NCBI RefSeq assembly: GCF_008831285.2 | Contig: NC_045146.1 | Span: 7,948,972-8,012,971, forward strand | From: Nymphaea colorata | Lineage: Eukaryota > Streptophyta > Magnoliopsida > Nymphaeales > Nymphaeaceae | Direction of reading: 5' to 3' | Length of the DNA: 64,000 nucleotides | Program-made: the position numbers and the translations under genes | The notes under the pieces: generated by a model | What the model saw: only the letters and a program-made list of their open reading frames with translations | Told to the model about the DNA's origin: nothing | Database searches by the model: none | Shown here: piece after piece, positions 48,760-60,759 of the stretch | How the letters are laid out: every line of letters starts with the position of its first letter | How positions within the stretch are numbered: the stretch's first letter is position 1

Positions 48760-49857
48760 CTATTTTTGGCAGTAAAAAGGAGAATTAAGGAATTTCAAGA
48801 AAGATGCATCAAAATTTTCTGGCGCCAGTTAAATGATCACATTTAAGGCTTTCACGTGCTGAAAGATATTGCTGGCTAACTTTTCTCGACAACTATGCAG
48901 AGCACACTTTCACCGTTCAACCTTACCTGACCATAAAATCTTCTGTCTTTTATTTATGGCATTTTAATTTACTTGAACTTTCCCACCAATGTCACGAAAT
49001 TAACTTGAGCATTCATATATTTATGCGCATGTCGAACAAATCTTGCAAACTTAGTTTTTGTGTGGAGATATTAAATTCTGAAAACTAATGCTCTTTTTTG
49101 TATTTTTATGACGATGAAATGATGAATTTTCTGATCGATCGATTAGAATTTCTGGTTAATTAGGTGCGATAATTGCCACTATTTCTTCAAACTGTCAACA
49201 TTTTCTTAAACAAAAGGACACACAAAACGAACTAAAAGCTTCCAGAATCTAGTTTTGGTCGAAGATGATAAATAACATAGGAACTACTACAAATATAAAA
49301 ACTTGATAAAGTTTCATGGGTAGTAGTTGCCATCAGTGTTGAAGTCAGGCAATTGTCCATAAGAGTCCCACAAAATATCTTTACTTTTACATTTCTGCCT
49401 TTAAATATTTAACTAAGTATATATGTTGATAACCCTTCAAAAATGGGAGATTTTAGCTAAAAACTTCTCATTTCGTCACTGGTTGCTATATATTTAAGAA
49501 ATTTTAAATTTGAAATTGCTGCAAGTGAATGTTGCCCAATTGATTTCGTATATTGCACTTTTTTTTGTCATGAATTTTCATTTTTTTAATTGCCATATAA
49601 AACGTAAGTGATATTAAAACGTGATTATTATCAAACAAAAGTAAATAAATAATGTTGACACCACAGTCCCGGCTAGTTTAAAAGAAGATTTTGCATAGGG
49701 ACACATCACACATGATTTATGTATGTTTGGATTTTGAATACTTTATTTATAGAGAAAAATGAAATAAACTAGTAAAGGTTGACTTGATAAAGCAACTGGT
49801 AATCGCGAACGCATATTTTACAATGGTTTTTAACCACTTAAAATAAAAGACTAATTA
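48760..49857. other. AT-rich intergenic DNA, no gene recognised
   Basis: Nothing beyond AT-rich sequence; no open frame over 60 codons. Confidence 0.5.
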
Positions 49858-49927
49858 TCTAATCACACAAACAGTCGGTTCTTGTAAGTTGTTATATATA
49901 TAAACAAGTTTAACAGCAGCAAACGAC

Positions 49928-50122
49928 ATGAAGGTGGTGGAAAAGGGGGCGTCTAGCGCTGTCATTGTGGGGGCAAAGGTCCAAAGGGAAGTCCCTCGTT
50001 TTCTTCCTCTGCATAGAATAGAACTGCTTGGCGTGGTGGTACCCAATTTGCTTCTCTCGTTTTCTCCATTCGAAAGGAAATCCAAATTTATTGGCGTTTG
50101 GAGATTTTCCAGGTTTAGATGA
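49928..50122 (+). other. weak coding candidate in copy A (64 codons)
   Basis: A TATATATAAACAAG element about 30 bp upstream is followed by an ATG opening a 64-codon frame starting M-K-V-V-E-K-G-A-S-S. The corresponding ATG in copy B (52136) starts M-K-V-L-E-K-E-A-S-S-T-V-I-V but stops after about 18 codons. No protein family is recognised. Loss of the frame in B argues against coding. Confidence 0.2.
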
Positions 50123-50460
50123 CTTAAACTGTTTCACGAAGGAGAATCCAGTAGTAGGAACTCAAATCTTCCACCGGCGATTAAAAATGCATAATATGCA
50201 AACTCGTATCGATAATTTAGTCTTGAGGAACTTAAATCAATTAGTTATTTTTATGGTTGGATGTTTTTTTTTTTTTTAAATTTTGAAACATAAAAATTAT
50301 ATTGGTGGCCGCCAGTTATTTAACCACAATTTTTACCCATTAAATACATTGTTTACAATGACTTTTACAATTCTCATACATGAATACTATTAATTGAATA
50401 AGATTGTACGTAAAGCATGTCCAAATATCAGGGAAAACTGAAATATATATATATATATAT

Positions 50461-50985
50461 ACCATGATTCTAAGATATCTTTGTCAAATGCGATCGTTAG
50501 ATCGGACGGCTCTCAAGCTGCTAGTTTTTTTGTTAATTTTTTTTAAAAATTTTCTCTCTCCCCGGTCAGTCCTTCCTTGCTGCCACCAGTGCATTTCACG
50601 ACGCCCATCATGTTGGGGAATGGTGCCCGCAGCAGCGTTTCCCAAGTTTTTTTTTTGTTTTCATTCGTTTTAATTCCAAATGGGTGGGACTTCACCCATC
50701 TTCCATTCAAATAGGAGAGAAAGAGGCGGCGGCAGGCGCCATTCCCCGATGCTGGTGGGCCCGCCGGTGTCTTGGAATGGTGCCGGCGGCCGCCGTGGTT
50801 GTGGAGGAGATTGGAGCGGGTGGGATGGAGGAGTTGGGAAAGGGAGGGAGAGAGGAAAGGGTGGTGAGGGGAGAAAGGAGTGATGAAAGACTCAAAGAAC
50901 ATGAATAGCTTGGAACCGTCTGCGTTAGATGGGACGGTTTTGTCCGTTTTACAAAAATATTCAAAGTTCACGGTGCACTTCTCTT
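50461..50985. mobile_element. foldback/MITE-like element in copy A
   Basis: The left arm (about 50461-50520) and the complement of the right arm (about 50905-50975) share ACC(A/G)TGA, ATAT(C/T)TTTGT and GGACGG(C/T)TC-type words. The inner parts (50605-50640 and 50720-50765) form a second imperfect palindrome around GGGGAATGG(T/C)GCC. TA-rich repeats flank both sides. Arms are imperfect and the superfamily is not determined. Confidence 0.5.
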
Positions 50986-50995
50986 TCTCTTTAAT

Positions 50996-51030
<35 letters not shown>

Positions 51031-51340
51031 CATTACAAGAATTTTGTACCTCTTGTCGCCGGATGAAATAGAAAATCCAAAAAAATCCTATAGTATATTT
51101 CTGTCTCTCTATTAATATTGAAGCAAAGGGAGTTTATATGCAAAAGGGGGACGGCCGCCAGTTCGTCTCCATCACTTACATTTATTGCTAATAACTTCAT
51201 GTCGGCCCATACACACGATGCGTGCTGATGATTACAGTGCCTTCATAAATGAACCTCGCAGCTGCCGTTTAACGGGAAGCGCACACGGCATGCGCACCTT
51301 AGACATACACGCTGAGCCCGCGATGAAAGAAGGAGTCCGA

Positions 51341-52069
51341 TTTGCTAAATTAATCATCATCTTAATCCCATACTAATCCAATCATTAACAAAAATAATCC
51401 CTAGCTTGGTCCCTCCCCCTCTGTGGAATCCGCTTGCCCTCACTCCGATTCAAAGATCTCGCTTTACTCTATATATGATCCGCTGAATTCGAGCTTAGAA
51501 CTGGTGGAGCGTAGTAGCATGGTTGGCCGGGTTAGTTTGCTAGTAATATTGACTATCAATTAAGTTTTATCTTCTTGCTTTTGAGGTTATGTGATCTCAT
51601 GACAGCTTCGAGCTCTAGGGGAAGGGGGCCAGTAGGATTCTCCGTTTCTTTATAGAGGAGGAAGGGGACAGTTTATATTTTATTTCACGATGAAAGAGAA
51701 TGATTAAGAAGGTTGATGAATTAAATCTCTGGACCCAAACAAAACTTTTTCTTATATAAGGCAGCATCCTTTTCAGCCATGATAAAAGTACGACAAAATG
51801 AAGGTGACGTTCCTTTTTTTTTTGTTTTCTTTTTTTTTTCCTCCAAGGAGTCTGGTGCCGTTGAGCTGCACCAAGCATTCAACCTTGCATTGCAACTCCA
51901 CTTTAATAGAGTTGCAGAGCACACGAGCCTAGAGATTTATAATTCAATTTTTATTCTGATATATATATATATATATATATATTACAATCAGTAGGTTACT
52001 CTTATGGTTAGATAATTATTTTATATCGTTAAAAACCATTGTAACAGATGCATTTTATCCTGAAAAATT
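51341..52069. other. spacer between the duplicated segments
   Basis: No gene recognised. It includes T-runs at 51816-51840 and a short (TA)n at 51959-51980. Confidence 0.45.
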
Positions 52070-52920
52070 AACTGATCATACAAATAGTCGGTTCTTCTAC
52101 TATATATATAAACAAGTTTAACAGCAGCGAACGACATGAAGGTGCTGGAAAAGGAGGCGTCAAGTACTGTCATTGTCTTGTCGGGAAAATGAAAGTTCCT
52201 CGTTTCTTCGTCCGGATAAGAACCGGTTGGCGTGTGGTGGTATCCAATTTGCATTTCTCTTTTTCTCCTTTCGAAAGAAACAGATATGTTCTGTCGTTGA
52301 TTTCAAAAGAAAAACCAAATTTGTTGGTGTTTGGAGATTTGCCTGGTGTCGAAGACTTTCATCCATCCGTTCTTGCTCTCCTGAACATATGGAGTCCAGT
52401 CCAATTAATTAGTTATGAACCACAAACTTAACCCCCAAAACTCTAAAATTTAAAACATTTAAATGTTTCACGAACGATAATCCAGAAGTAGGAGCTCGTC
52501 CACCGGAGATTAGAAATGCATAATATGCAAACTCATATCGATAATTTAGTCATAGCAGAACTAACTTGATATTATCGATGGGAGATTGGAGCCGGTGGGA
52601 TGGTGGATGTGGGAAAGCGAGGGAGGGAAGCGTAGGGGAGAGATAGAGGAGTAGAAACAAAAATTAAAAATAAAAAAACATGGGCATCTTGGAACCGTCT
52701 GATCTTTAGATCAACGGCTCTGTCCATTTGACAAAAATATTCTGAAGCCATGGTTTACTCCTATATATATATATAATTCAGCCCGTTAAAAGAAAGGGGA
52801 TGGCCGCCGGTTCACTTATCATTTATTGCTAACAACTTCATGTTGGCCCAATAGGTGCCGTTTGACAGGAAGGGCACATGGCATATGCATCCAGACATGC
52901 AAATGCCCTTTAAATGCTCC
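52070..52920. repeat. copy B of a local segmental duplication
   Basis: Colinear with copy A but shorter. It lacks the equivalent of about 50250-50800, including the left arm of the foldback element. Differences are spread along the whole length, so the duplication is not very recent. Confidence 0.85.
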
Positions 52921-53059
52921 GATTTGGTCTGGATTTGCGTGCAACGTATTATTATTATTTTTTACAAGTATCATAATGAAGTCCGACAGATTCGATTTAT
53001 TTTCCCGTATTCGGAACGCTAACGCTCATTCTAACTTGGACAACCATATGCAACTTAGT

Positions 53060-53290
53060 TGAGCAAGAGATGAAAGAATTGGATTTCTCCTTAGTCACAA
53101 TTAGCAAAAAATTGATTAATTTGTCGCGAGAATTTTCTTTTGTTTTTCTTTTATGAGCTCAACTTAGTCAAACTTAGGTGAGCAAGACATGAAAAAGCTG
53201 GATTTCTCCTTCGTCACAATTAGCATAAAATTAATTAATTTGTCCCGAGATTTTTCTTTCCTTTTCTTTTTGTTTTTTCTGAAGAGCTTG
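53060..53290. repeat. tandem duplication, two copies of about 119 bp
   Basis: GAGCAAGA(G/C)ATGAAA begins at 53061 and 53180. Both copies continue through GGATTTCTCCTT(A/C)GTCACAATTAGCA and end in a T-rich tract. Confidence 0.9.
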
Positions 53291-54031
53291 GTATTATCGA
53301 TAGATGGATGAAGAGAGATGAAAGAATTGGTTAGGTGAGATAAAAGAAGAAAGGCATGAAAAGAACACCCCAAAAAAAAAAAAAAAAAAAAAAACGAAGA
53401 AAGGGTCAGCAAGGAGCATTTAATTCTTTTGCCCACTGAGGCTAAAACCTTGACTCGTTTTCTCATCCACACCAGGTCTGCTTTTTTTTTTATTATTATT
53501 ATGATTGAACTTTCATATCGGTATGTTTTCTAAGTATATGAAATTGATGTTCAAAATTAAGGCTAGCCACTTATTAGCTATTACCCTTTGTGCTTGTCAT
53601 GTCTCAATCGTCCCTGTTCTGTCTATTGTAGTAACCCTCAAAGGTAGAAAAAATAAAGTAAAGAGGTTAATATTTGAAATATGGACGGGGTGAAAGTGGG
53701 GACAACCAAACGCGAACTGGACCGTCCAAGGCCAGGGGGCGAGAGTTTGGAAGTTTTTGTTCGGGGGAGGGGAGGGTCATGGAATGCAACCGCAACTGTT
53801 ACGTCTCAGAGGTAGGTCGATGGGAACACGTTTCCACTCGGGTGGTCAAGCGCCAGACGTCTGGTGCTTCTCTTCTGTGGACCCAAGTCTGACAACCCCT
53901 GGAGCCAGCCAGCCCTTCCTTTATAGCTCGACGCTCCGGTCGGTCCTCCTGGGTTTGGCTTTGCGCTCAAGTGGATCCATCCTATTGGGTGTATTCATCT
54001 TGATCTGATAGGTGCACCGTCTGGTTTAATT
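53291..54031. other. intergenic DNA with a GC-richer block
   Basis: A poly(A) run lies at 53371-53393. The block 53690-53990 is GC-rich relative to its surroundings and has overlapping short frames (up to 83 codons) with no recognised family. No gene can be supported. Confidence 0.4.
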
Positions 54032-54620
54032 GATTAATTAACAGGGTGCCGTGTTACATCCAGCCTACGACAAATTAATTACAATCTCAATCGGTATTAT
54101 CTATCAAATATTTCAACTTGGTCCAATTAAAGCTGACATATCTAATTACTTTATTAATTTATCCCTTAAAACTATGTGTCCATTTAGCCCATTGGCCTTA
54201 ATGTCCAATTAGGTGCTGCTTTAATCCATCACGTAATTTGGCGTGTGTATATATGCAAGTAGAAAGAATATTATTGTAAACGGGCCATCAATATCATACT
54301 CGGCTCGGACCGGACGGTATATTGCTAGTGCCTTGTTTGAGTAACTGGACTTTGTCGTGTCAAATTTGTGTCCCTTATAAAAGAATTCCAAAAAAGTGAA
54401 GCCAAACGGTTGGACTGGACTCTTTGAATGATGAATAGAGATTTGGGTCCCCGAGATTTCAGCCTTATAACTAGGCTATTCAACCATATGAGTGCAACAT
54501 TATTGAAATCGGTCTTGTTAATGAAAGAAGCGACGGTGCTGGCTTAGGTGGATTGGTTATGAATAGACCAAGAAAAGTTAAAAAAAATCTTGTTAAATAA
54601 ATAAATGCTAAATTTACTAA
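54032..54620 (-). repeat. left copy of the terminal redundancy of the viral insertion
   Basis: 589 bp, colinear with 60760-61350. In viral sense it directly follows the primer-binding site (54632-54621) and ends at 54032 at the junction with other DNA. Coding potential is not recognised; it may be leader sequence. Confidence 0.85.
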
Positions 54621-54632
54621 ACTCTGATACCA
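54621..54632 (-). other. tRNA-iMet primer-binding site of the viral relic
   Basis: The minus strand reads TGGTATCAGAGT, 11 of 12 bases as expected for priming by initiator tRNA-Met. Its last base touches the first base of the left repeat. In caulimovirids this site marks the minus-strand DNA discontinuity and genome position 1. Confidence 0.75.
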
Positions 54633-54829
54633 AAAGGATGAGGGGGCTGGATTTGCACAAAAAAAGGTGCTAGTTTGCTTTTCTTACCGCATGGAAGACG
54701 TAGGAGGAGAGGAAAAAAAAAGAATAGGAGCTTAAGAAAAGAAACAGGAATTGAAAGGGACGTAAGACTCGATGGTGGATACAGATGTGGATGTAGAAGC
54801 ATATGATTTTTACAGACTCCATGGTGGTG

Positions 54830-54837
54830 CTTATATA
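54830..54837 (-). promoter_or_regulatory. TATA box of the viral relic (TATATAAG)
   Basis: It lies about 200 bp upstream of the primer-binding site on the same strand, where the pregenomic RNA promoter of a caulimovirid is expected. Activity is unknown. Confidence 0.45.
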
Positions 54838-57500
54838 GGCACCAAACTTCAAATTAATTTACAACTTGGAAAATGAATTACATTCCTTTCCGAACAAGCA
54901 AAGTACTAACAAACAAAAACAGTTACATTTAAATGAACTCGAAGGAAGACAACTGTCGTGTGCTAGATGAGGTGACAATCGAACGTGTCCAAAAGTCAAA
55001 GGTGCTACAATGCATAATAGTATCCGTCGTAATGCTACAGTAACTCCCTTTGCGTTTTCTCAAAGAGAAGCAGCGTGTCTTGTTACTTTCACTTTTTTGA
55101 CGCGTATGAGATTCCTTTCGCCTTTATTTACTTTATCTACACGCAACATTGTTTTATGTTACATAAAGATTGTTGGCAACTACGATAGTCTTCTACAGGC
55201 TCCTCATGATGATTTGTCTCGAAAAGTGACCCAGTGCATATCTTGTGGGGTACGTTGCAGGGTAAATTTTTATGTTGAAAATTTACAAACGTAAAACTCA
55301 TACTTATCTTGGAGATTTTTTTCAGAGTAGATTTTGAGGCGATAATCTACAATGCAAATCCTATTTATATATTGGAGGATTTTTCAAAGGAAAAGTTTAT
55401 CACATACCTTCCCAAACGGATAATGCTTGAGTTTTACATGGGACAACACTATACCCATGAGAAGTTTAATCATGACTTGTAAGAGTAAAGTTTTACCGAT
55501 CTTGATGAACGTTAGGCTGCAGGGTTAAGAACTCAGTAGCTTCATCCCTACTTCTACTTAATTATTTCTCATACCATCTACGGTCTTCTCTTCATACTAC
55601 TCATTATCATCCCAGTCACCTCCATCATTCTATTCGTCTTCATCATCGTCTCTTTGGAGGACTGCTTCTAATTGTCACCTACCCATTCTATTTTGTTGCT
55701 GTCATGGATTTGAAAAAAAAATGTTTGCATAAGCCAGGATTTATGCATAAGATACTTTGGTAAGGGATGCAAAATTGTGTAGTAAGTTTGTTATCTGCTA
55801 AGAAGATACGTATATTCCTCTCTTCAGCCATCATCCGGTTGGATCTATCTTTAGTAAAAACAGCTCTAATAGTGTCTTCACGAATTCTAATTTGTAGAGG
55901 GTAAAGTGCAGTGTAGATATTTATCAAGATTTTTGATCTAGCTTCACAAGTGTACTCATAGGAAAGAGTGATAGATTCAATATCTAAATTAACATATCCA
56001 TAGGGGCTTACTCATCATCCTTTAAACATTCCTCGTACCGTGTATGCTAATCGCCAATCAAAATCAAGGTGTTTCGCTTGCTCCTCTTTAGTGATCATCA
56101 TTCTTTTTAGAAACCCTTGATCCAGAAGAATTTTGGAAAAAGTTTTATTCCCTGGATTTCTTGATCTTGTCACTTTTTTAGGTTAATTGTGGCTTGTATA
56201 ATTGAGAATCATTTCTCATATTCACAAAAAGAATTATTTTGCTCTGCGGGCATGTTTATATTTGGCCAAAGTAAATCACAATCCAGGCTTTCTCTTATTG
56301 GAGTTTTGTACCATTGTTCTCAGCAATTTCTGCATATCGACATGCTCTTTTCTTTTTGCTTTGAGTGCCAGACAGTAGATTTGTTCTTTTACTAATAGGA
56401 CATTTGGAGGAATTGTCTCCCTTTCTTTTCCTAGCTTTCTTATTTCTTCCTCAATGTATTCTTTTAGGATTCTATTTTCTTATTTGAGAGTTTCTATTTT
56501 TTGTTCATCTCTTCTTTTTCTTTCTTTCTCCAACTTATTTATACCTGTGCTGCTTTTAAACTTCTTTTTAGGGCAAGATAAGCATCTAGGTTATGAGGTC
56601 ATAGGAGTATTTATTCTATGGAGATTTCTGGTAGGGTTTTTGATTGGAGTTGTCTATTTTTCAGGTTTAAGTAACTTGCTAACAAAGAAAGGAATTAGAT
56701 ATGTAGGATTCTGTTTATTCTGCCATAGATTGTCTAATAGGATGTGGTTTTTTAGATCTACAATGAGACTGAGAGAAGTTTGAAATACTAGGTTTGAGTG
56801 GGGAGGGAATATTGGTAACCTTAGGTCTGGGTCAAGAGGCATCTTGATCATAGAGGTCATAAATCTTGTAAGAAAAAAACAATGTGTTCTATATTGCCTA
56901 ACGTAACTAATGTTTACTTATAGATAATTTTACATCTATCCTATACGATCTTTTCCTTGAAAAGTATTAGATTATTGCTGTTTTTGCTACCTAGAATTGA
57001 TATAAGCATTAGATGAAGATGCTCGGACCCTTACTTGTTTCATGGTAACGACGAGTTGCTGCATACTTAAAACAATATCCAATAAATTGTCACTAGCTTT
57101 TCTTACTTCAATGGATATAGAGAGATCGATATCATGTAGTCATTTTCTAGATTGTTCGAGATATCCTATAACTTTAATAAAGTCTTCTGATTTCAGATTC
57201 ATAAACATCAATATCCCTACATTAATATCCCTATTCATATTTTAAGATTCTACTCAACATGCTAGCTAGGCGGTTATCTTCTCCCTTTATGTATTCAAAT
57301 GTAACCTTATAGTTTTGGTTTATGAGGGTATCTTTAAAGGATATTCATCATCATTGGCTTATTCTTTTTTGGCTTATTCTTTTTGAATTATTGTTTTCAT
57401 AAAATTTTACAATAGCATCACAATTTGTTCTAACTATTATTTTCTTTTGTTAAGCAAAAATAGTCTAAAACTATGTAAACCCATATACTACAACAATGAT
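54838..57500 (-). other. 3' part of the viral relic, no domain assigned
   Basis: Between RNase H and promoter the minus strand has short frames (for example 55688-55927 and 56654-56860) without recognised domains. The length would suit a further small ORF plus an intergenic region. It is heavily decayed. Confidence 0.4.
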
Positions 57501-57539
57501 TTTCTGATCTATGCTACTAGAAAGTCATTTTTCTCCGTA

Positions 57540-57680
57540 TTGGACACTACTATACCTGTAAATGACCTCTGTTGTTTTAGGAGCATATTTATTGGCTTTT
57601 ATTTTTAACACTGCTCCCCTTTCATTAATACATCCATCAGTTTCAATTATCAAGAAATATGAATCTATGGGAAAATACAT
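57540..57680 (-). pseudogene. viral RNase H remnant
   Basis: A minus-strand segment has the I-E-T-D-G-C start of a caulimovirid RNase H and a following L-K-I-K-A-N-K-Y-A-P-K stretch that matches the family pattern. Stops and frameshifts interrupt it on both sides. Confidence 0.7.
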
Positions 57681-58019
57681 TTCCAGCAACTGTTTTATAG
57701 CTTCTTAAACTTTTTTTATTTGTCTCATATCTTCCGTATTAAAATTTTTAACACCAGTTTAACCTAGATTGCTATATAAAGGGCCAACAATTTTTTCTAT
57801 GTTTTTTAATAATGGTCCAGCATAATTGACTAATCTTAAAAATTGTTGAAGACTTTTGGTATCATGTACCTCAAATTCTAACGTCTTTGTGACTATTTGT
57901 GGTTGTAACTTAATTTTTCATTCACCAATTTTTACACCTAAATATTCTATATGTTTTCAAAAGAATTGTGCCTTTTTACTGTTAATTATAATTCCATTTC
58001 TTAAAAATTCCTCTAGTAC

Positions 58020-58379
58020 TATTTTTTAAGTGGCCCACATGTTCGGGTTGAGCCTTACTATGAACAAGGATGTCATCTATATAAATATAAACAAATTTTC
58101 TATATTGGTTAAATATCATCTCCATCTTTCATTTAAATATAGCAAATCATTTTTTAAGCCGAAGGGCATGACCAACCATTCAAAGATTCTTAAATGACAA
58201 GCGAATGTGGTCAACTGGATACTATATTTATGCATTCGTATTTGCCAAAATTCAAATTTGCAATCAAACTTACTAAATATTTTACTATATTGTATGCTAT
58301 TTATTAATTCAGTTTTGTTGGGTATATCATAAGACTCATCTATAGTACTATCATTAAGTAGTCTATATTCTATGGCCAT
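58020..58379 (-). pseudogene. viral reverse transcriptase remnant
   Basis: The frame 58116-58379 on the minus strand contains Y-R-L-L-N-D, K-I-F-S-K-F-D, F-W-Q-I and V-M-P-F-G-L-K, the successive motifs of caulimovirid reverse transcriptase. The catalytic Y-I-D-D (58072-58083) followed by I-L-V-H-S-K is present, but in another frame, so at least one frameshift separates it from the preceding motifs. The domain copies pregenomic RNA into DNA in active relatives; this copy is broken. Confidence 0.88.
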
Positions 58380-58399
58380 TTTAGATTTCCCTCATACTT

Positions 58400-59085
58400 G
58401 TTCGCTATGTTTATTAACAATAAAAGCTAGGCTTCTATGGGGACTTATACTTCGTCTTATGACTCCTAGTTTTAACAAGTCATTTATACGTGTCCTAAAA
58501 TCTTTGATATTTTCATTTGTAGCATTTATCTTTTTGTTGGAAATAGTAAATCTTGGATCTTTAATTTATAATAAGCATTCTATTTTATTACGATCCCAAT
58601 GTTTTGTAGGTATTTCAGCTATAATTTATTTTTTTTCTAATATTTTAATCAAATCATTTATTTCTGTACAGCATGTTTCTAATCTATTATAGATTTTTTG
58701 CATATATATAGGACTATATTCAGGATTATTTCTAAATCTTCTTGGTTATATTTTTCTTTTTCTAAGTGTGTTAGTTCCACTTTTTCTTTACAGGCTCCTA
58801 GAATTTTACATTTACAGTCTTTATTTTCTTCTGGTTTCTATTCCAGTACCCAATGAATTTTATTATTAAGAAAAGGATTGTCCTAGTAATAACATATCTA
58901 GTCATATTTTCTAATATAAAGTTTAATCCTATAATGTATTTCGTACTATCGTATATTTGCATATGTCTGATGAATATCTTAGGCCCTGTTGGTAGGCAGT
59001 TCTTCTTCTAAAATCCTAAAAGCTATTCTATATTTACGTATATCATTGTCATATTTATGTAAGGATCTGTCCATTTGTTCTTCCT
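58400..59085 (-). other. decayed part of the viral polyprotein between protease and RT
   Basis: No continuous frame. The spacing between protease and RT fits the viral pol layout, so this is probably eroded coding sequence. Confidence 0.45.
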
Positions 59086-59089
59086 AGAG

Positions 59090-59365
59090 TTAATAGGCAG
59101 GTTTTAAATTCCTGTGATATTCAGATGACACCAATGCTTTGTCTAACATTGTAACACTACATTCAGTGTCTACTAGGGCATCTATTTCTAATTTATATTT
59201 ATACATTTTAAATACACAAGAAAATCTTATAGTGGTTTTTCTTGTACTATGTTCTTTATGGTCAGCCTTTACATTAGAGAGATTTATTGTAGTTAGTGCT
59301 CTTTCACCTTTTTCTAGAATTATGCCTTTACTTTTGTTGTTGGTATTCAGTATTTCACAGTTCAT
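59090..59365 (-). pseudogene. viral aspartic protease remnant
   Basis: The minus-strand frame holds the protease active-site neighbourhood A-L-V-D-T-E-C-S-V-T. In working enzymes the triad is D-T-G (or D-S-G); here Gly is Glu, which should abolish activity. The flanking residues match the caulimovirid pattern. Confidence 0.75.
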
Positions 59366-59539
59366 TGGGTTAAGTCTTGCTACCTTCTTTTATAAGGATT
59401 CCATCCTTACTTCTATTGCAGCTATTGCCTTTTCTACATTCTCCATCTTATTTTTTTTTTTGCTACAACGATTCTTCTTTCTATAGTGTTATCCTTACAT
59501 CCTAGTTTATTTTCCAAAATAAACTGATATTGTTTTTCT

Positions 59540-59632
59540 TCCAAACAAACTTTACAGGCTTCAACCGTACAAATTTTGCATTAGAATCTAAGTCCTATGC
59601 TTGGATAACCATTACAGAATATGCATGTGTGT
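59540..59632 (-). pseudogene. Cys-rich zinc-finger-like segment of the viral polyprotein
   Basis: Minus-strand sequence encodes closely spaced cysteines (C-x-x-C, then further C-x-x-C and C-x-x-C pairs), interrupted by a stop. Caulimovirid coat-protein regions carry a zinc finger upstream of the protease, which fits the position. Confidence 0.45.
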
Positions 59633-60759
59633 TCACTACTTTCTGATCTATCTTTTCATTCATGTTCATGTTTATATTCTAATTAAGCTAAAGTTCTCAA
59701 GATGTAATCCATGCTTAGTGTATAATTGTTTGTTTGATCTCATTTATTATTTTAATTATTTCAATATAGTTTTGGTTTGAATTTTGTGGGTATTTTAATT
59801 TTTTTAGGGTTTGCTTTTGTAAAACGTCAATATTAAGATTCTAGGTTTTGTGCTAAGGTAATATGCAGGTCGATTATACTATTTAATTGTTGAGACATAT
59901 GATTATTATCTTCGTTATGAAGTAAATGTTTTCCATTTTGAAATAACAAGTATGACTAAACTGGTTATTTTTTATAGTACTTTTAGACTTTTGGTACAGT
60001 TCTAAATTCAAATATTCTAACATATTCATATAATGGTATAATAGTAAATAATTAATATTTCCAATAAACATAAAGAAATATCTTCATAACTAATATACTC
60101 TAAAAATTTCTATAGCCTATTAGGTACTCATCTCTTTTTATCCTACAGTTCTATGTATCATCCATACAACTCCATACTCTATTTACAAGTCTTTGGTTTA
60201 AATTGAAAAATTTCCTTTCATAAGAACAGAGTTTTACAAACATAACACATCTATTATAAAAAAATAAGCTAGAACATGGTAGGCTTGTGGTTTGGTTGCC
60301 CTCTTTTTGAAAACTTTTTAAATTCCTCTTTCATAGAACCATGTGCAAGATCATGTCATCCCATTCAGACCTCACTATTCGTATATTTTTTTTTCTAAGC
60401 GGTCTTCTGCATCGACGGGTACTTCTTTTTCACAATAGCCTATTGGTCTTTAAGGATTTACACGGTGGCTCATCCAAAGAATCAAGAACTCAGAAACACA
60501 AGAACAATATCATAAATAGATCATGCTATAACAGGTTATCTTTCATAACGCACGGTTCCTATGCATAGATCCTGGCTAGGGCCAGAACTTACAGTATAAA
60601 GCATGGATTCATAATAACGGATTATGTAGGTATATGCAGAAATAGATGCTTTTGGAAAAGAGACTTTCCCGTTCGGCTTATAAGCTAAATCTCAAATAAA
60701 ACTTTAAACACACATAAAAACTTTCTTTAGTAACAAAACATACTTACAACACCAAGCAT
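59633..60759 (-). other. 5' part of the viral relic, no domain assigned
   Basis: Movement- and coat-protein sequence would be expected here. Frames are short (for example 59883-60071) and I cannot assign a domain. Confidence 0.4.

Larger units (their letters stand above)
49858..51340. repeat. copy A of a local segmental duplication
   Basis: Matching blocks with copy B: 49860-50250 with 52072-52560, 50800-50960 with 52570-52740, and 51130-51310 with 52795-52905. Shared landmarks are CAGTCGGTTCTT / TAGTCGGTTCTT, TATATATAAACAAGTTTAAC, CGACATGAAGGTG, GGCCGCC and TTTATTGCTAA. Copy A holds a foldback element (50461-50985) that is incomplete in B. Confidence 0.85.
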
